NCBI RefSeq assembly: GCF_001423885.1
Contig: NZ_LMPP01000002.1
Span: forward strand, 442,575 to 506,574
Length of the DNA stretch: 64,000 bases
From: Rathayibacter sp. Leaf185
GTDB taxonomy: Bacteria; Actinomycetota; Actinomycetes; Actinomycetales; Microbacteriaceae
Reading direction: 5' to 3'
Part shown: in pieces, positions 56,761 to 64,000 of the stretch
How the letters are laid out: each line of letters opens with the position of its first letter
Position numbering within the stretch: position 1 is the first letter of the stretch
Program-made: the position numbers and the translations under genes
Notes under the pieces: model-generated
What the model saw: the letters and a program-made list of their open reading frames with translations, nothing else
The model's database searches: none
What the model was told of the DNA's origin: nothing

Positions 56761-57708
56761 GTGTCGAGTACGAGTCGCAAGAAGAAGCCGCGCAGCGGTC
56801 GCCCCGGCGGCAACCCCCGCAAGGTCGAGGTGAAGCCCGCCGGCGTCCGCGAGTGGATCGGCGGAGCCCGGCTCCGGACCCTCCCGCTGGCCATCGCCCC
56901 CGTCCTCATCGGCACCGGCGCGACGCAGGTGACGGACGAGGGCTGGCACTGGGTGCGCGCCCTGCTCTGCCTCGCGGTCGCGCTGGCCCTGCAGATCGGC
57001 GTCAACTACGCCAACGACTACTCCGACGGAGTCCGCGGGACCGACGCGAACCGGGTCGGCCCGTCGCGGCTGACCGGCTCGGGCGCCGCGAAGCCGAAGA
57101 CCGTGCTCACCGTGGCCCTGGTCTTCTTCGGCCTGGCGGGTCTGGCGGGACTCGCGCTGACGGTCCTCTCCGGGTTCTGGTGGCTCCTGATCGTCGGCGC
57201 GGCCGCGATCGCCGCCGCCTGGTTCTACACCGGCGGGCGCCGGCCCTACGGTTACCTCGGCCTCGGCGAGGTCTTCGTGTTCGTGTTCTTCGGGCTCGTC
57301 GCCACGGTCGGCACGACGTTCGTGCAGATCGGCCGCACCAATCAGGAGTCGTGGCTCGGCGCGGTCGCGGCCGGCCTCTTCGCCTGCGCTGTCCTGATGG
57401 TCAACAACATCCGCGACATCCCCACCGACCGGCTGTCGGGCAAGCGGACGCTCGCGGTGCTCACCGGCCCGACGGTCTCGCGCGCGATCTACAGCGCCTT
57501 CGTGCTGGTGCCGTTCGCGATCGCGGTCATCCTCGCGCTGTTCTACCCGCTGGCGTGGCTGACGCTCTTCGTGCTGCTGGCGATCCTCCCGGCGATCCTG
57601 ATCACCCTGACCGCGCGCACCGCCAAGGAGCTGATCCTCGCCCTGCAGCTGACGAGCCTCGGCGGCCTCGCCTACGCCGCGATCCTGGGCGCGGCGCTCG
57701 CGTTCTGA
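56761..57708 (+). CDS. menA: 1,4-Dihydroxy-2-naphthoate polyprenyltransferase
   Basis: A 315-residue UbiA-family membrane enzyme that attaches the isoprenoid side chain. The first Asp-rich motif is NYANDYSDGVRGTDANRVGP and the second NNIRDIPTDRLSGKRTLAV; about nine helices. A basic cytoplasmic head (SSTSRKKKPRSGRPGGNPRK) precedes the first helix. It uses the polyprenyl diphosphate made by the synthase encoded at 62.7 kb. Confidence 0.96.
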   Translation: MSSTSRKKKPRSGRPGGNPRKVEVKPAGVREWIGGARLRTLPLAIAPVLIGTGATQVTDEGWHWVRALLCLAVALALQIGVNYANDYSDGVRGTDANRVGPSRLTGSGAAKPKTVLTVALVFFGLAGLAGLALTVLSGFWWLLIVGAAAIAAAWFYTGGRRPYGYLGLGEVFVFVFFGLVATVGTTFVQIGRTNQESWLGAVAAGLFACAVLMVNNIRDIPTDRLSGKRTLAVLTGPTVSRAIYSAFVLVPFAIAVILALFYPLAWLTLFVLLAILPAILITLTARTAKELILALQLTSLGGLAYAAILGAALAF

Positions 57709-57725
57709 CCCGGCGGCCTGGCCGG

Positions 57726-57787
57726 GGGAACCCCGGTCCGTCGAAGGAGCCCGTCGTCCCGGGCGGCCTCGACGGTCAGGGGTTCCC
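57726..57787. terminator. Long bidirectional inverted repeat after menA
   Basis: GGGAACCCC and CCGTCGA (57726-57744) pair with TCGACGG and GGGGTTCCC (57769-57787), 16 pairs in two blocks with matching three-base internal loops. Lies between convergent menA and DUF4229 genes. Confidence 0.75.
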
Positions 57788-57820
57788 TCAGCGCCTACCC
57801 GCGCCGAGTTGGCCGGGAGG

Positions 57821-58117
57821 TCAGCGCTCGTCGCGGGAGGCGTCGATCGCGGCGTCCTCGATGTCGTCGTCCGTGGCCTTCCGCGGCACGTCCTTGCGGC
57901 GCTCGTAGATCGCCTCGGCGATGCGCTCGCGGGGCTTGCGCAGCAGGATGTACGACAGCGACATGCTCGCGACAGCGGCGACGATGCCCGCGGTGACGGC
58001 GGCGGTGAGCTCCGAGTCGAGGAACGTGCGGGCCGGCAGGTACACCAGCACGAAGACGGCGGCGAACATCGCCAGGCGCAGGAGCGAGTAGACGACGACC
58101 GCGCGGCTCAGTTTCAC
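57821..58117 (-). CDS. DUF4229 family small membrane protein
   Basis: A 98-residue protein with two membrane helices (about residues 6-27, VVYSLLRLAMFAAVFVLVYL, and 35-57) and a charged cytoplasmic tail (RKPRERIAEAIYERRKD). It matches DUF4229, a small actinobacterial family often found within menaquinone gene clusters; function unknown. GTG 58117 is preceded by TACACT and six bases, so the mRNA is leaderless. The frame is open upstream only as antisense of menD. Confidence 0.82.
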   Translation of the reverse strand: MKLSRAVVVYSLLRLAMFAAVFVLVYLPARTFLDSELTAAVTAGIVAAVASMSLSYILLRKPRERIAEAIYERRKDVPRKATDDDIEDAAIDASRDER

Positions 58118-58123
58118 CGGCTC

Positions 58124-58129
58124 AGTGTA
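58124..58129 (-). promoter_or_regulatory. -10 element TACACT, leaderless start of the DUF4229 gene
   Basis: TACACT ends six bases before GTG 58117 on the minus strand. Confidence 0.55.
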
Positions 58130-58216
58130 CGTCGACCCCGGCAGGCGGTCCCGTATGCACCCCGGGAGCTCCCTGTCCAGCGACCGTGCGCCCGGTTCTC
58201 GGGAGTGTGCCGGACG

Positions 58217-58222
58217 TACACT
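58217..58222 (+). promoter_or_regulatory. -10 element TACACT, leaderless start of the PLDc_N gene
   Basis: TACACT ends six bases before ATG 58229. The divergent DUF4229 gene has the identical hexamer, 88 bp away. Confidence 0.6.
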
Positions 58223-58228
58223 GAATCC

Positions 58229-58600
58229 ATGATCCGCCTCGTCATCGGCCTGCTCGTGGCCCTCGCCGTCTTCACGGTCTACACCGTGATCGACGTCGCT
58301 CTGAGCGATCGTCGTGCGGTGCGCGCCATCCCGAAGTGGTCGTGGCTGATCGTGGTCCTCGTCCTGCCTCTCATCGGGGCCGGCCTCTGGTTCTGGATCG
58401 GACGCCCGCGCAAGCAGCGGGCCGAGACCCGCCGCTTCACGGCCCCCGACGACGACCCCGACTTCCTCGGCACCCTCCGCCAGGAGCGCGACCCCGAGAA
58501 GGAGCGCGAGCAGGCCGAGCGCATCGCGCAGCTCGAGCGCGATCTCGCCGACCTCGACGAGCCGGGAGAGACCGACGGCTCCGGTCGCCGGGATGCCTGA
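58229..58600 (+). CDS. PLDc_N-domain membrane protein
   Basis: A 123-residue protein with two membrane helices: residues 2-25, and about 37-58 with the PLDc_N pattern WSWLIVVLVLPLIGAGLWFW followed by IGRPRKQR. The family is the N-terminal anchor of cardiolipin synthases, here on its own without a nuclease domain. The tail (EKEREQAERIAQLERDLADL) is a likely coiled coil. It overlaps the start of menD by eight bases, so the two are co-translated; a role in quinone synthesis is not known. Confidence 0.85.
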   Translation: MIRLVIGLLVALAVFTVYTVIDVALSDRRAVRAIPKWSWLIVVLVLPLIGAGLWFWIGRPRKQRAETRRFTAPDDDPDFLGTLRQERDPEKEREQAERIAQLERDLADLDEPGETDGSGRRDA

Positions 58601-60302
58601 CCACCTTCCGGTCGCCCCCTCCACCCGTTTCGCGATCGACCTCCTCACCCGTTTCGTCGCGCTCGGAGTCACCGACGTCGTCGTCGCTCCCGGGTCGCGC
58701 TCGCAGGCGCTCGCCCTCGTCGCCGCCGAACTCGAGACGCGGGGGAGCATCCGGCTGCACGTGCGCGTCGACGAGCGCTCGGCAGGATTCCTCGCGCTCG
58801 GCCTCGCACTCGAGTCGGGCCGCCCGGCCGTCCTCGTGACCACCTCCGGAACGGCGACGGTCAACCTGCACCCCGCCGTGCTCGAGGCCGACGCGTCGGA
58901 CGTGCCGATGATCGTGATGACGGCCGACAGGCCGGACGAGCTCCGCGGGATCCGCGCCAACCAGACGACCGATCAGCGCGAGCTCTTCGGCCGCGCCGTG
59001 CGCCTCTTCGAGGACGTCCCGGCGCCGGATGCGGAGAGCACCCCTGACACCGCGACCGCACTGGCCGATCGCGCGATCGCGGCGGCCCTGCGACCCGGCG
59101 GTCCGGTGCACCTGAACCTCGCCTTCCGCGATCCGCTCTCGTCGCGCCTCCCCGCGTTCGCTGATCCCGTGCCCGGCGCTCCTGATCTGCCTGCTCTCGA
59201 GGCCGAGCCGACGACCGTCTGCGCGGGCCCGGACGAGCCGCTGACCGTCGTGATCGCCGGCGACAAGGCGGGCGCGGAGGCCGAGGCGATCGCCCGCGCC
59301 GGCGACTGGCCCCTGCTCGCCGAGGTCTCCTCCGGTGCCCGCTTCGGCCCGCAGCTCGTGGTCGCCTGGCGGGCGCTCCTCGCCGAGCCCGAGTTCGGCG
59401 GACGGATCGGGCGCGCCGTCGTCCTCGGACATCCGACGCTCTCGCGCGAGGTTCCCGAGCTGCTGCGTCGCGACGATGTCGAGGTGATCGTGGTCGACCA
59501 CGGGCGTCGCGAGTTCTACAACCCCGGCCGACGCGCGCGTCGCGTCGCCGCCGTCGACGTGGCGCGGGTCCCCGGATCGCCGCGTCCCGAGCGGGCGGAG
59601 CGCGCCTGGACGGGATCGTGGGTCTTCGCGAGCCGCGCGCTGCTCGAGGCGACGGATCCCGACGCGATCGACGAGGTCCCCGACGGCGGCACGATGTCGG
59701 TCGAGGACCGCCGAGGCTACGCCCGCAACGCCCTCGCGGCAGTGCGCGCACCGCTGACGCGCGAGTTCGTCGTCTCGGCGGTCTGGCGGGTGACCTGGCC
59801 GCACGACCGGCTGCTGTTCGGAGCGTCGCGCCTGATCCGCGTGGCCGACGGCACCCTGCCCGGCAAGAAGGTGACGGTGCACGCGAACCGCGGGCTCGCG
59901 GGCATCGACGGCACGGTCTCGACCGCCGTCGGCATCGCGACGGCGTCGCAGTCGGGCGAGCGCGGCTCCGGAGGCGTCACTCGCGTGATCCTGGGCGACC
60001 TGACCCTGCTCCATGAGGCGGGCGGCCTCCTTCTCGCGCCCGGCGAGCGGCGCCCCCGCGTGCAGCTCGTCGTCGTCAACGACGGAGGCGGCACGATCTT
60101 CGACGGCCTCGAGGTCGCGTCGAGCTCGGCGCCCGACGCCTTCGACCGCGTGCAGTTCACCCCGCAGTCGGTCGACCTCGAGGCGCTCGCCCGCGCCTAC
60201 GGCTGGAGCTTCCGTCGCGTCGCGACCCGCGGTGAGCTCGAGCAGGCGCTCATGTCGCCGGGTGACGGCCCGGGCATCGTCGAGATCCCGCTGGCCCGCT
60301 GA
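58593..60302 (+). CDS. menD: SEPHCHC synthase (MenD)
   Basis: A 569-residue thiamine diphosphate enzyme that condenses isochorismate with 2-oxoglutarate. VTDVVVAPGSRSQALALVAA and HVRVDERSAGFLALGLALES (with the ThDP-activating Glu) are N-terminal; TADRPDELRGIRANQTTDQ lies in the middle; the ThDP/Mg site is VILGDLTLLHEAGGLL with VVNDGGGTIFDGLE. Its ATG overlaps the PLDc_N gene. Works on the isochorismate made by the convergent menF. Confidence 0.97.
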   Translation: MPDHLPVAPSTRFAIDLLTRFVALGVTDVVVAPGSRSQALALVAAELETRGSIRLHVRVDERSAGFLALGLALESGRPAVLVTTSGTATVNLHPAVLEADASDVPMIVMTADRPDELRGIRANQTTDQRELFGRAVRLFEDVPAPDAESTPDTATALADRAIAAALRPGGPVHLNLAFRDPLSSRLPAFADPVPGAPDLPALEAEPTTVCAGPDEPLTVVIAGDKAGAEAEAIARAGDWPLLAEVSSGARFGPQLVVAWRALLAEPEFGGRIGRAVVLGHPTLSREVPELLRRDDVEVIVVDHGRREFYNPGRRARRVAAVDVARVPGSPRPERAERAWTGSWVFASRALLEATDPDAIDEVPDGGTMSVEDRRGYARNALAAVRAPLTREFVVSAVWRVTWPHDRLLFGASRLIRVADGTLPGKKVTVHANRGLAGIDGTVSTAVGIATASQSGERGSGGVTRVILGDLTLLHEAGGLLLAPGERRPRVQLVVVNDGGGTIFDGLEVASSSAPDAFDRVQFTPQSVDLEALARAYGWSFRRVATRGELEQALMSPGDGPGIVEIPLAR

Positions 60303-60331
60303 GGCGCACCTCGCTCGGCTCTGCGCGCTCC

Positions 60332-60450
60332 CTGCTGGTCGAGCAGCCCGCGCATCGAGATCCACCTGCGTCGGAAGACAGGATCAGAAGGCGGATCTGC
60401 GGGAGCCGGCGGGTCTCGTTCCGCCCCTGCGGGGCTACTCGAGCAGCAGC
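60332..60450. repeat. Inverted pair of TCGA-rich dispersed repeats
   Basis: CTGCTGGTCGAGCAGCCC (60332-60349), then a CATCGAGATCC part, is mirrored on the other strand by CTGCTGCTCGAGTAGCCCC and ACGAGACCC (about 60412-60450). The inverted copy contains a GCCCC-GCA-GGGGC hairpin. Related words occur at 1531-1580. Fills the gap between convergent menD and menF. Confidence 0.55.
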
Positions 60451-60456
60451 GGGGGC

Positions 60457-61719
60457 TCAGGCCCCGTCGGCACCGCCGAGGGCGTCGAGCACCGGGCGGA
60501 ACTTCATCCGGGTCTCGGCGAGCTCGGACGCCGGGTCGCTGTCGGCGACGATGCCCGCTCCCGCCCATGCCGTGACGCCGCCGTCCTCGGCGATCTCGGC
60601 GCTGCGCAGGCCCACGGCCCACTCGCCGTCGCCGTTGCCGTCGATCCAGCCGACGGGGCCGGCGTAGCGGCCGCGGTCGAAGGGCTCCAGCTCCTCCAGC
60701 AGTGCGAGAGCCCGGTCGGTCGGGGTACCCGCGACGGCGGCCGTCGGGTGCAGGGCGTCGACGAGGTCGAGCGCGGTGGAGGAATCGTCCAGCGTGCCGC
60801 GGACATCGGTCGCGAGGTGCCAGACGTTCGGCAGTTCGAGCGTGAACGGCTCGTCGCTCACCGTCAGTGAGCGGGTGTGCGGTCGCAGCTCCTGAAGCAG
60901 ACTCGCGATGGCGAAGGCGTGCTCCGAACGGTCCTTCGGGCTGTCGAGGAGCGCCTGCGCGACGCGCGCGTCCTCGGCGGCGTCGCCTCCGCGGGCGCTG
61001 GTGCCGGCGAGAACGCGCGCGGTGATCGCACCGTGGTCGACGCCGACGAGGGTCTCGGGACTCGCTCCGACGAAGCCGTCCACCGCGAAGGTCCAGCAGT
61101 CGGAGTAGCCCGTCGCGAAGTCGCTCAGGAGGTGTCGCAGGTCGGCGTCGAGCGGGAGCCGGCCGACGAGGTCGCGCGCGAGCACCACCTTCTCGAGCGA
61201 CCCCGAGCGGATGGTGGCGACCGCAGAGGCCACGGCGGCGCGATACGCGTCGGGCGTCATCGCGCCGGGCTCGAGGTCGACGCGGTACCGCGGGCCGAGC
61301 GGAGCCGCCGCGGGCGCCTCGATGGCGGCGCCGCCTCCGCTCGTCGAGACGGTCGTCACCCAGGAGCGCCCCCCGCGGGTACCGACGACGGTGCGCGGCA
61401 CGATCAGGACGCTGCGCGCCGACGACCGGCTCGAGAACGCGAACGCGCCGAAGGCGACGAGCCCGGTGCCGGGCAGCCCGACTGGGTCGGCGACCACGGC
61501 GGAGGCGGACAGCGCGCGCCACGCGTCGGCCGCGTCGCGCAGGCGGCCGGGCCCCGAGAACTCGAGGCGCAGCGCCTCACCGAAGCCCGCGAGACCCGAT
61601 CCGCCGCGCTGCCAGAGCAGTGGACGACGCGGATCCACGCGGGACACGAGCCCGAGCGGGGAGTCCAGCGGCGTCGTGTCCACGTGGAGAGGAGGAGCCC
61701 CGGTGCCGATGAGCGTCAC
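60457..61719 (-). CDS. menF: Isochorismate synthase
   Basis: A 420-residue chorismate-binding enzyme that commits chorismate to menaquinone. GSLEKVVLARDLVGRLPLD, FVGASPETLVGV, ARVLAGTSARGGD, LPNVWHLATDVRGTL and LHPTAAVAGTP are the chorismate-binding motifs; ETRMKFRPVLDALG ends it. The lysine in EKVVLAR fits isochorismate synthases. GTG 61719 follows TACTCT and the six bases GAAGGA, so it could be read leaderless or by a ribosome-binding site; the frame is open upstream. Confidence 0.93.
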   Translation of the reverse strand: MTLIGTGAPPLHVDTTPLDSPLGLVSRVDPRRPLLWQRGGSGLAGFGEALRLEFSGPGRLRDAADAWRALSASAVVADPVGLPGTGLVAFGAFAFSSRSSARSVLIVPRTVVGTRGGRSWVTTVSTSGGGAAIEAPAAAPLGPRYRVDLEPGAMTPDAYRAAVASAVATIRSGSLEKVVLARDLVGRLPLDADLRHLLSDFATGYSDCWTFAVDGFVGASPETLVGVDHGAITARVLAGTSARGGDAAEDARVAQALLDSPKDRSEHAFAIASLLQELRPHTRSLTVSDEPFTLELPNVWHLATDVRGTLDDSSTALDLVDALHPTAAVAGTPTDRALALLEELEPFDRGRYAGPVGWIDGNGDGEWAVGLRSAEIAEDGGVTAWAGAGIVADSDPASELAETRMKFRPVLDALGGADGA

Positions 61720-61725
61720 TCCTTC

Positions 61726-61731
61726 AGAGTA
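61726..61731 (-). promoter_or_regulatory. -10 element TACTCT before menF
   Basis: TACTCT ends six bases before GTG 61719 on the minus strand. Confidence 0.5.
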
Positions 61732-61807
61732 CGCCCGCGCCAGAAGACGGGTCGTCCCACGCCCGCCCGGCCCGCGCCGAAAGGGCCGGGCTAGCCTGAT
61801 CCGGTCC

Positions 61808-61841
61808 GGGACCGTCGGGCTAGGCGGAGCAGGACGGTCCC
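61808..61841. promoter_or_regulatory. Inverted repeat between menF and menG
   Basis: GGGACCGTC (61808-61816) pairs with GACGGTCCC (61833-61841). It lies in the 221-bp divergent promoter region of menF and menG, so a shared regulatory site is possible; otherwise I see nothing in this gap. Confidence 0.4.
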
Positions 61842-61926
61842 GGCACCCCGGGCTTCCGGCACCTCTCGATCCCTGCACAGGCGTGCGACCGGGGCGGATG
61901 CACAGCCGCCCCGCCGCCCGCCGCTC

Positions 61927-61932
61927 TAGACT
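61927..61932 (+). promoter_or_regulatory. -10 element TAGACT before menG
   Basis: TAGACT ends eight bases before GTG 61941 and only two before ATG 61935, which favours the GTG as start. Confidence 0.45.
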
Positions 61933-61940
61933 CGATGATC

Positions 61941-62657
61941 GTGACTAAGGCAGACCTCACCAAGCGACCCGACGAGGTCGCAGCCATGTTCGACACGGTG
62001 GCGCCCGCTTACGACCTGACCAACACGGTCCTCTCGGTCGGCAACGACCACCTGTGGCGGATCGCCACGACGCGCGCCGTGAACCCGGCCGCCGGTGAGC
62101 GGATCCTCGACGTCGCGGCGGGCACGGGCACCTCGAGCGCCTCGCTCGCCCGCTCCGGAGCGAGCGTCGTCGCCGCCGACTTCTCGCGCGGGATGATCTC
62201 GGTCGGCCGCCGCCGTCACGCCGACGACGAGCGCATCGAGTTCGTGCACGCCGACGCGATGGACCTGCCGTTCGAGGACGACTCGTTCGACGCCGTCACG
62301 ATCTCGTTCGGCCTGCGCAACGTCGCCGAGCCCACCACGGCGATCGCCGAGTTCTTCCGCGTGGTGAAGCCCGGCGGGCGCATCGTGATCTGCGAGTTCT
62401 CGACTCCGCCCGCGAAGCCCCTCGCCGCGGCCTACGACCTCTACCTCTCGAAGGTGATGCCCGCGATCGTGCGGATCGCCTCCTCCAACGACCCCGCCTA
62501 CGACTACCTCGGCGAGTCCATCCGGGCCTGGCCCGAGCAGAAGGTCGTCGCCTCCTGGCTCCGCGACGCCGGTTTCGAGCGCGTCGCGTACCGCAACCTC
62601 ACCGCGGGCATCGTCGCGCTGCACCGCGGCATCAAGCCGATCACCGCCGGCCGATGA
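61941..62657 (+). CDS. menG: Demethylmenaquinone methyltransferase
   Basis: A 238-residue SAM-dependent methyltransferase (MenG/UbiE) for the last step of menaquinone synthesis. DVAAGTGTSSASLARSGASV is the SAM loop, DAMDLPFEDDSFDAVTISFGLRN (in two parts) and RVVKPGGRIVICEFSTPP are family signatures. GTG 61941 gives VTKADLTKRPDEVAAMFD, which aligns with actinobacterial homologues and fits the -10 spacing; ATG 61935 is two codons earlier. Confidence 0.96.
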   Translation: MTKADLTKRPDEVAAMFDTVAPAYDLTNTVLSVGNDHLWRIATTRAVNPAAGERILDVAAGTGTSSASLARSGASVVAADFSRGMISVGRRRHADDERIEFVHADAMDLPFEDDSFDAVTISFGLRNVAEPTTAIAEFFRVVKPGGRIVICEFSTPPAKPLAAAYDLYLSKVMPAIVRIASSNDPAYDYLGESIRAWPEQKVVASWLRDAGFERVAYRNLTAGIVALHRGIKPITAGR

Positions 62658-62685
62658 GCGCCGGGGCCCCCTCGGGGCGAGACGT

Positions 62686-62691
62686 TAGGGT
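62686..62691 (+). promoter_or_regulatory. -10 element TAGGGT, leaderless start of the polyprenyl synthase gene
   Basis: TAGGGT ends six bases before GTG 62698. Confidence 0.6.
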
Positions 62692-62697
62692 TTCAGT

Positions 62698-63786
62698 GTG
62701 AACGCCAGTGCGCCCGTCGCCCGCCGCAGCCCGTCTCTGACGGCGCAGCTCGGCCTCTCCGAGCGCATCTTCTCCTCCGCCTCCGACCGCGCGCTCGCCC
62801 GCACGATCGATGACGGACTGGAGCAGGTCGAGGCCGGGATGGTCCACCAGCTGTCCTTCGCGGACGCGGTCGCCGACGTCTCGACCCGCTACCTCCTCGA
62901 GGCCGGCGGCAAGCGCGTGCGGCCGATGCTGACCCTGCTCACCGCGCAGCTCGGCCGCGGCAACACCCCCGAGGTGCTCAGCGCCGCGCAGGCGATCGAG
63001 ATCACCCACCTCGGCTCGCTCTACCACGACGACGTGATGGACGAGGCCGAGAAGCGCCGCGGAGTCCCGTCGGCGCAGACGGTGTGGGGCAACAACGTCG
63101 CGATCCTCACCGGTGACCTGCTCTTCGCGCGCGCCAACCAGCTGATGACCGAGCTGGGCGAGCGGGCGATCCGCCTCCAGACCGACACCTTCGAACGCCT
63201 CGTCCTCGGGCAGCTGCACGAGACCGTCGGCCCGAGCGACGGCGAGGACCCGGTCGAGCACTACCTCGGCGTCCTGGCCGACAAGACCGGCTCGCTGATC
63301 GCAGCGGCGGCCCGCACCGGCGTCGTCTTCTCGGAGGCGCCCGCGCCGTTCGAGGAGGCCGTCCGCGTCTTCGGCGAGAAGATCGGCGTCGCCTTCCAGA
63401 TCGTCGACGACGTCATCGATCTCTCGCCGCAGCCGGAGGAGACGGGCAAGAACCCGGGCACCGACATCCGCGCCGGAGTCTCGACGCTGCCCATCCTGCG
63501 ACTGCGCGAGCGCGCGTCCTCCGATCGGACGGCGGCCCTGCTGCTCGCGCGCATCGAGAGCTACGTGAGCCGCACCCACGATGCGATCGCGCACACCGAC
63601 GAGCAGAGCGCCGACATCACCGACGCCATCGCCCAGCTGCGCGACCACGACGTCACCACCCAGACGCTCGCCGAGGCCCACCGCTGGGCCGACGAGGCCG
63701 TGGCCGCACTCGCTCCGCTGCCCGACGGCTCGGTCCGCAAGGCGCTCACGCGCTTCGCCGACACGGTCGTCGACCGCAACGGCTGA
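62698..63786 (+). CDS. Long-chain polyprenyl diphosphate synthase
   Basis: A 362-residue trans-isoprenyl diphosphate synthase. GGKRVRPMLTLL starts the conserved core; the first Asp-rich motif is LYHDDVMDEAEKRRG (Asp111, 112, 115) and the second FQIVDDVIDL. The residues before the first motif (ITHLGSLYHDD) are small, allowing a long chain. It supplies the side chain for MenA and lies 40 bp after menG, so this is the menaquinone side-chain synthase; exact chain length cannot be told. Confidence 0.94.
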   Translation: MNASAPVARRSPSLTAQLGLSERIFSSASDRALARTIDDGLEQVEAGMVHQLSFADAVADVSTRYLLEAGGKRVRPMLTLLTAQLGRGNTPEVLSAAQAIEITHLGSLYHDDVMDEAEKRRGVPSAQTVWGNNVAILTGDLLFARANQLMTELGERAIRLQTDTFERLVLGQLHETVGPSDGEDPVEHYLGVLADKTGSLIAAAARTGVVFSEAPAPFEEAVRVFGEKIGVAFQIVDDVIDLSPQPEETGKNPGTDIRAGVSTLPILRLRERASSDRTAALLLARIESYVSRTHDAIAHTDEQSADITDAIAQLRDHDVTTQTLAEAHRWADEAVAALAPLPDGSVRKALTRFADTVVDRNG

Positions 63787-63864
63787 CCCTTACCGTCGCG
63801 GCGCACCACGCGCCGCAGTTATGAGACCGGAGGCGCGGCACTGCGCCCCGGCAGGAGGAACGCA

Positions 63865-64000
63865 ATGACCAAGCTCAGGCTGGCCATCGTCGGCGCGGGT
63901 CCCGCGGGCATCTACGCCGCCGACCTCATGATCAAGGCCGAGAAGAAGTTCGACGTCTCGATCGATCTGTTCGAGCAGCTCCCGGCGCCCTACGGGCTGG
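63865..64000 (+). CDS. Ferredoxin-NADP reductase-like FAD oxidoreductase (3' end outside window)
   Basis: The first 45 codons run off the right edge. [20 protein letters not shown] is an FAD-binding GxGxxG motif and [10 protein letters not shown] is the next conserved block of the FprA/adrenodoxin reductase and glutamate synthase small-subunit group. GGAGGA lies seven bases before ATG 63865. In related actinobacteria an FprA-type ferredoxin reductase follows the menaquinone genes; that assignment is inferred. Confidence 0.85.
   Translation, partial: MTKLRLAIVGAGPAGIYAADLMIKAEKKFDVSIDLFEQLPAPYGL

Overview
The window is about 70% G+C, densely coding, and carries genes on both strands. It looks like a chromosome segment of a high-GC actinobacterium of the family Microbacteriaceae (inference). 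Supporting signs are menaquinone rather than ubiquinone synthesis genes, System II (ResB/CcsB) cytochrome c maturation, a 32-residue bS22 ribosomal protein, a DUF4229 protein, class A penicillin-binding proteins ending in PASTA domains, and many start codons placed 6-8 bases after a TANNNT -10 hexamer, the signature of leaderless mRNAs. I see no prophage, insertion sequence, CRISPR array, tRNA or rRNA. Most of the window is housekeeping and sugar-catabolic sequence rather than an accessory island.

Left part (1-19 kb): the end of a SNF2-family ATPase, a YdcF-like membrane protein, an unrecognised helical protein and an EamA exporter. A GAF-domain regulator, an acetaldehyde-type aldehyde dehydrogenase and a DUF779 protein form one functional module. 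Two paralogous PASTA class A penicillin-binding proteins lie in tandem. The cysteine pair cysK-cysE, a photolyase, MarR and WYL regulators, a VOC protein and an orphan OmpR-type DNA-binding protein follow.

Middle (19-36 kb): a candidate 33-residue leaderless gene, upp, tadA, a class I glutamine amidotransferase coupled to a CDF metal exporter, proC, a KtrAB-type potassium uptake pair, an ArsR regulator, bS22, a glutaredoxin-like protein with a Dabb protein, and a large Pro/Glu/Gln-rich membrane-anchored surface protein. Next is a four-gene overlapping operon (binding lipoprotein, two permeases, GH2 beta-galactosidase) divergent from a TetR regulator, then an archaeal-type aspartyl-tRNA synthetase.

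Right part (37-64 kb): a short-chain dehydrogenase; a histidine phosphatase overlapping a thioredoxin lipoprotein, ccdA, resB and ccsB (cytochrome c biogenesis); a nucleoside hydrolase; a GntR regulator with a four-carbon acid-sugar kinase and dehydrogenase; GH15, Dps and MFS genes. The menaquinone genes menC, menB, menE, menA, menD, menF, menG, a polyprenyl diphosphate synthase and the start of a ferredoxin-NADP reductase-like gene run from 47.6 kb to the end, so quinone synthesis and cytochrome c maturation, two halves of the respiratory chain, are grouped within about 26 kb.

The non-coding DNA holds the less expected signals: three copies of a 55-60 bp palindromic element, a 130-bp tandem duplication with embedded palindromes, shorter tandem repeats (17, 18 and 30 bp), a second dispersed TCGA-rich family, a structured divergent marR/WYL region, and the small cysteine- and methionine-rich leaderless ORF.
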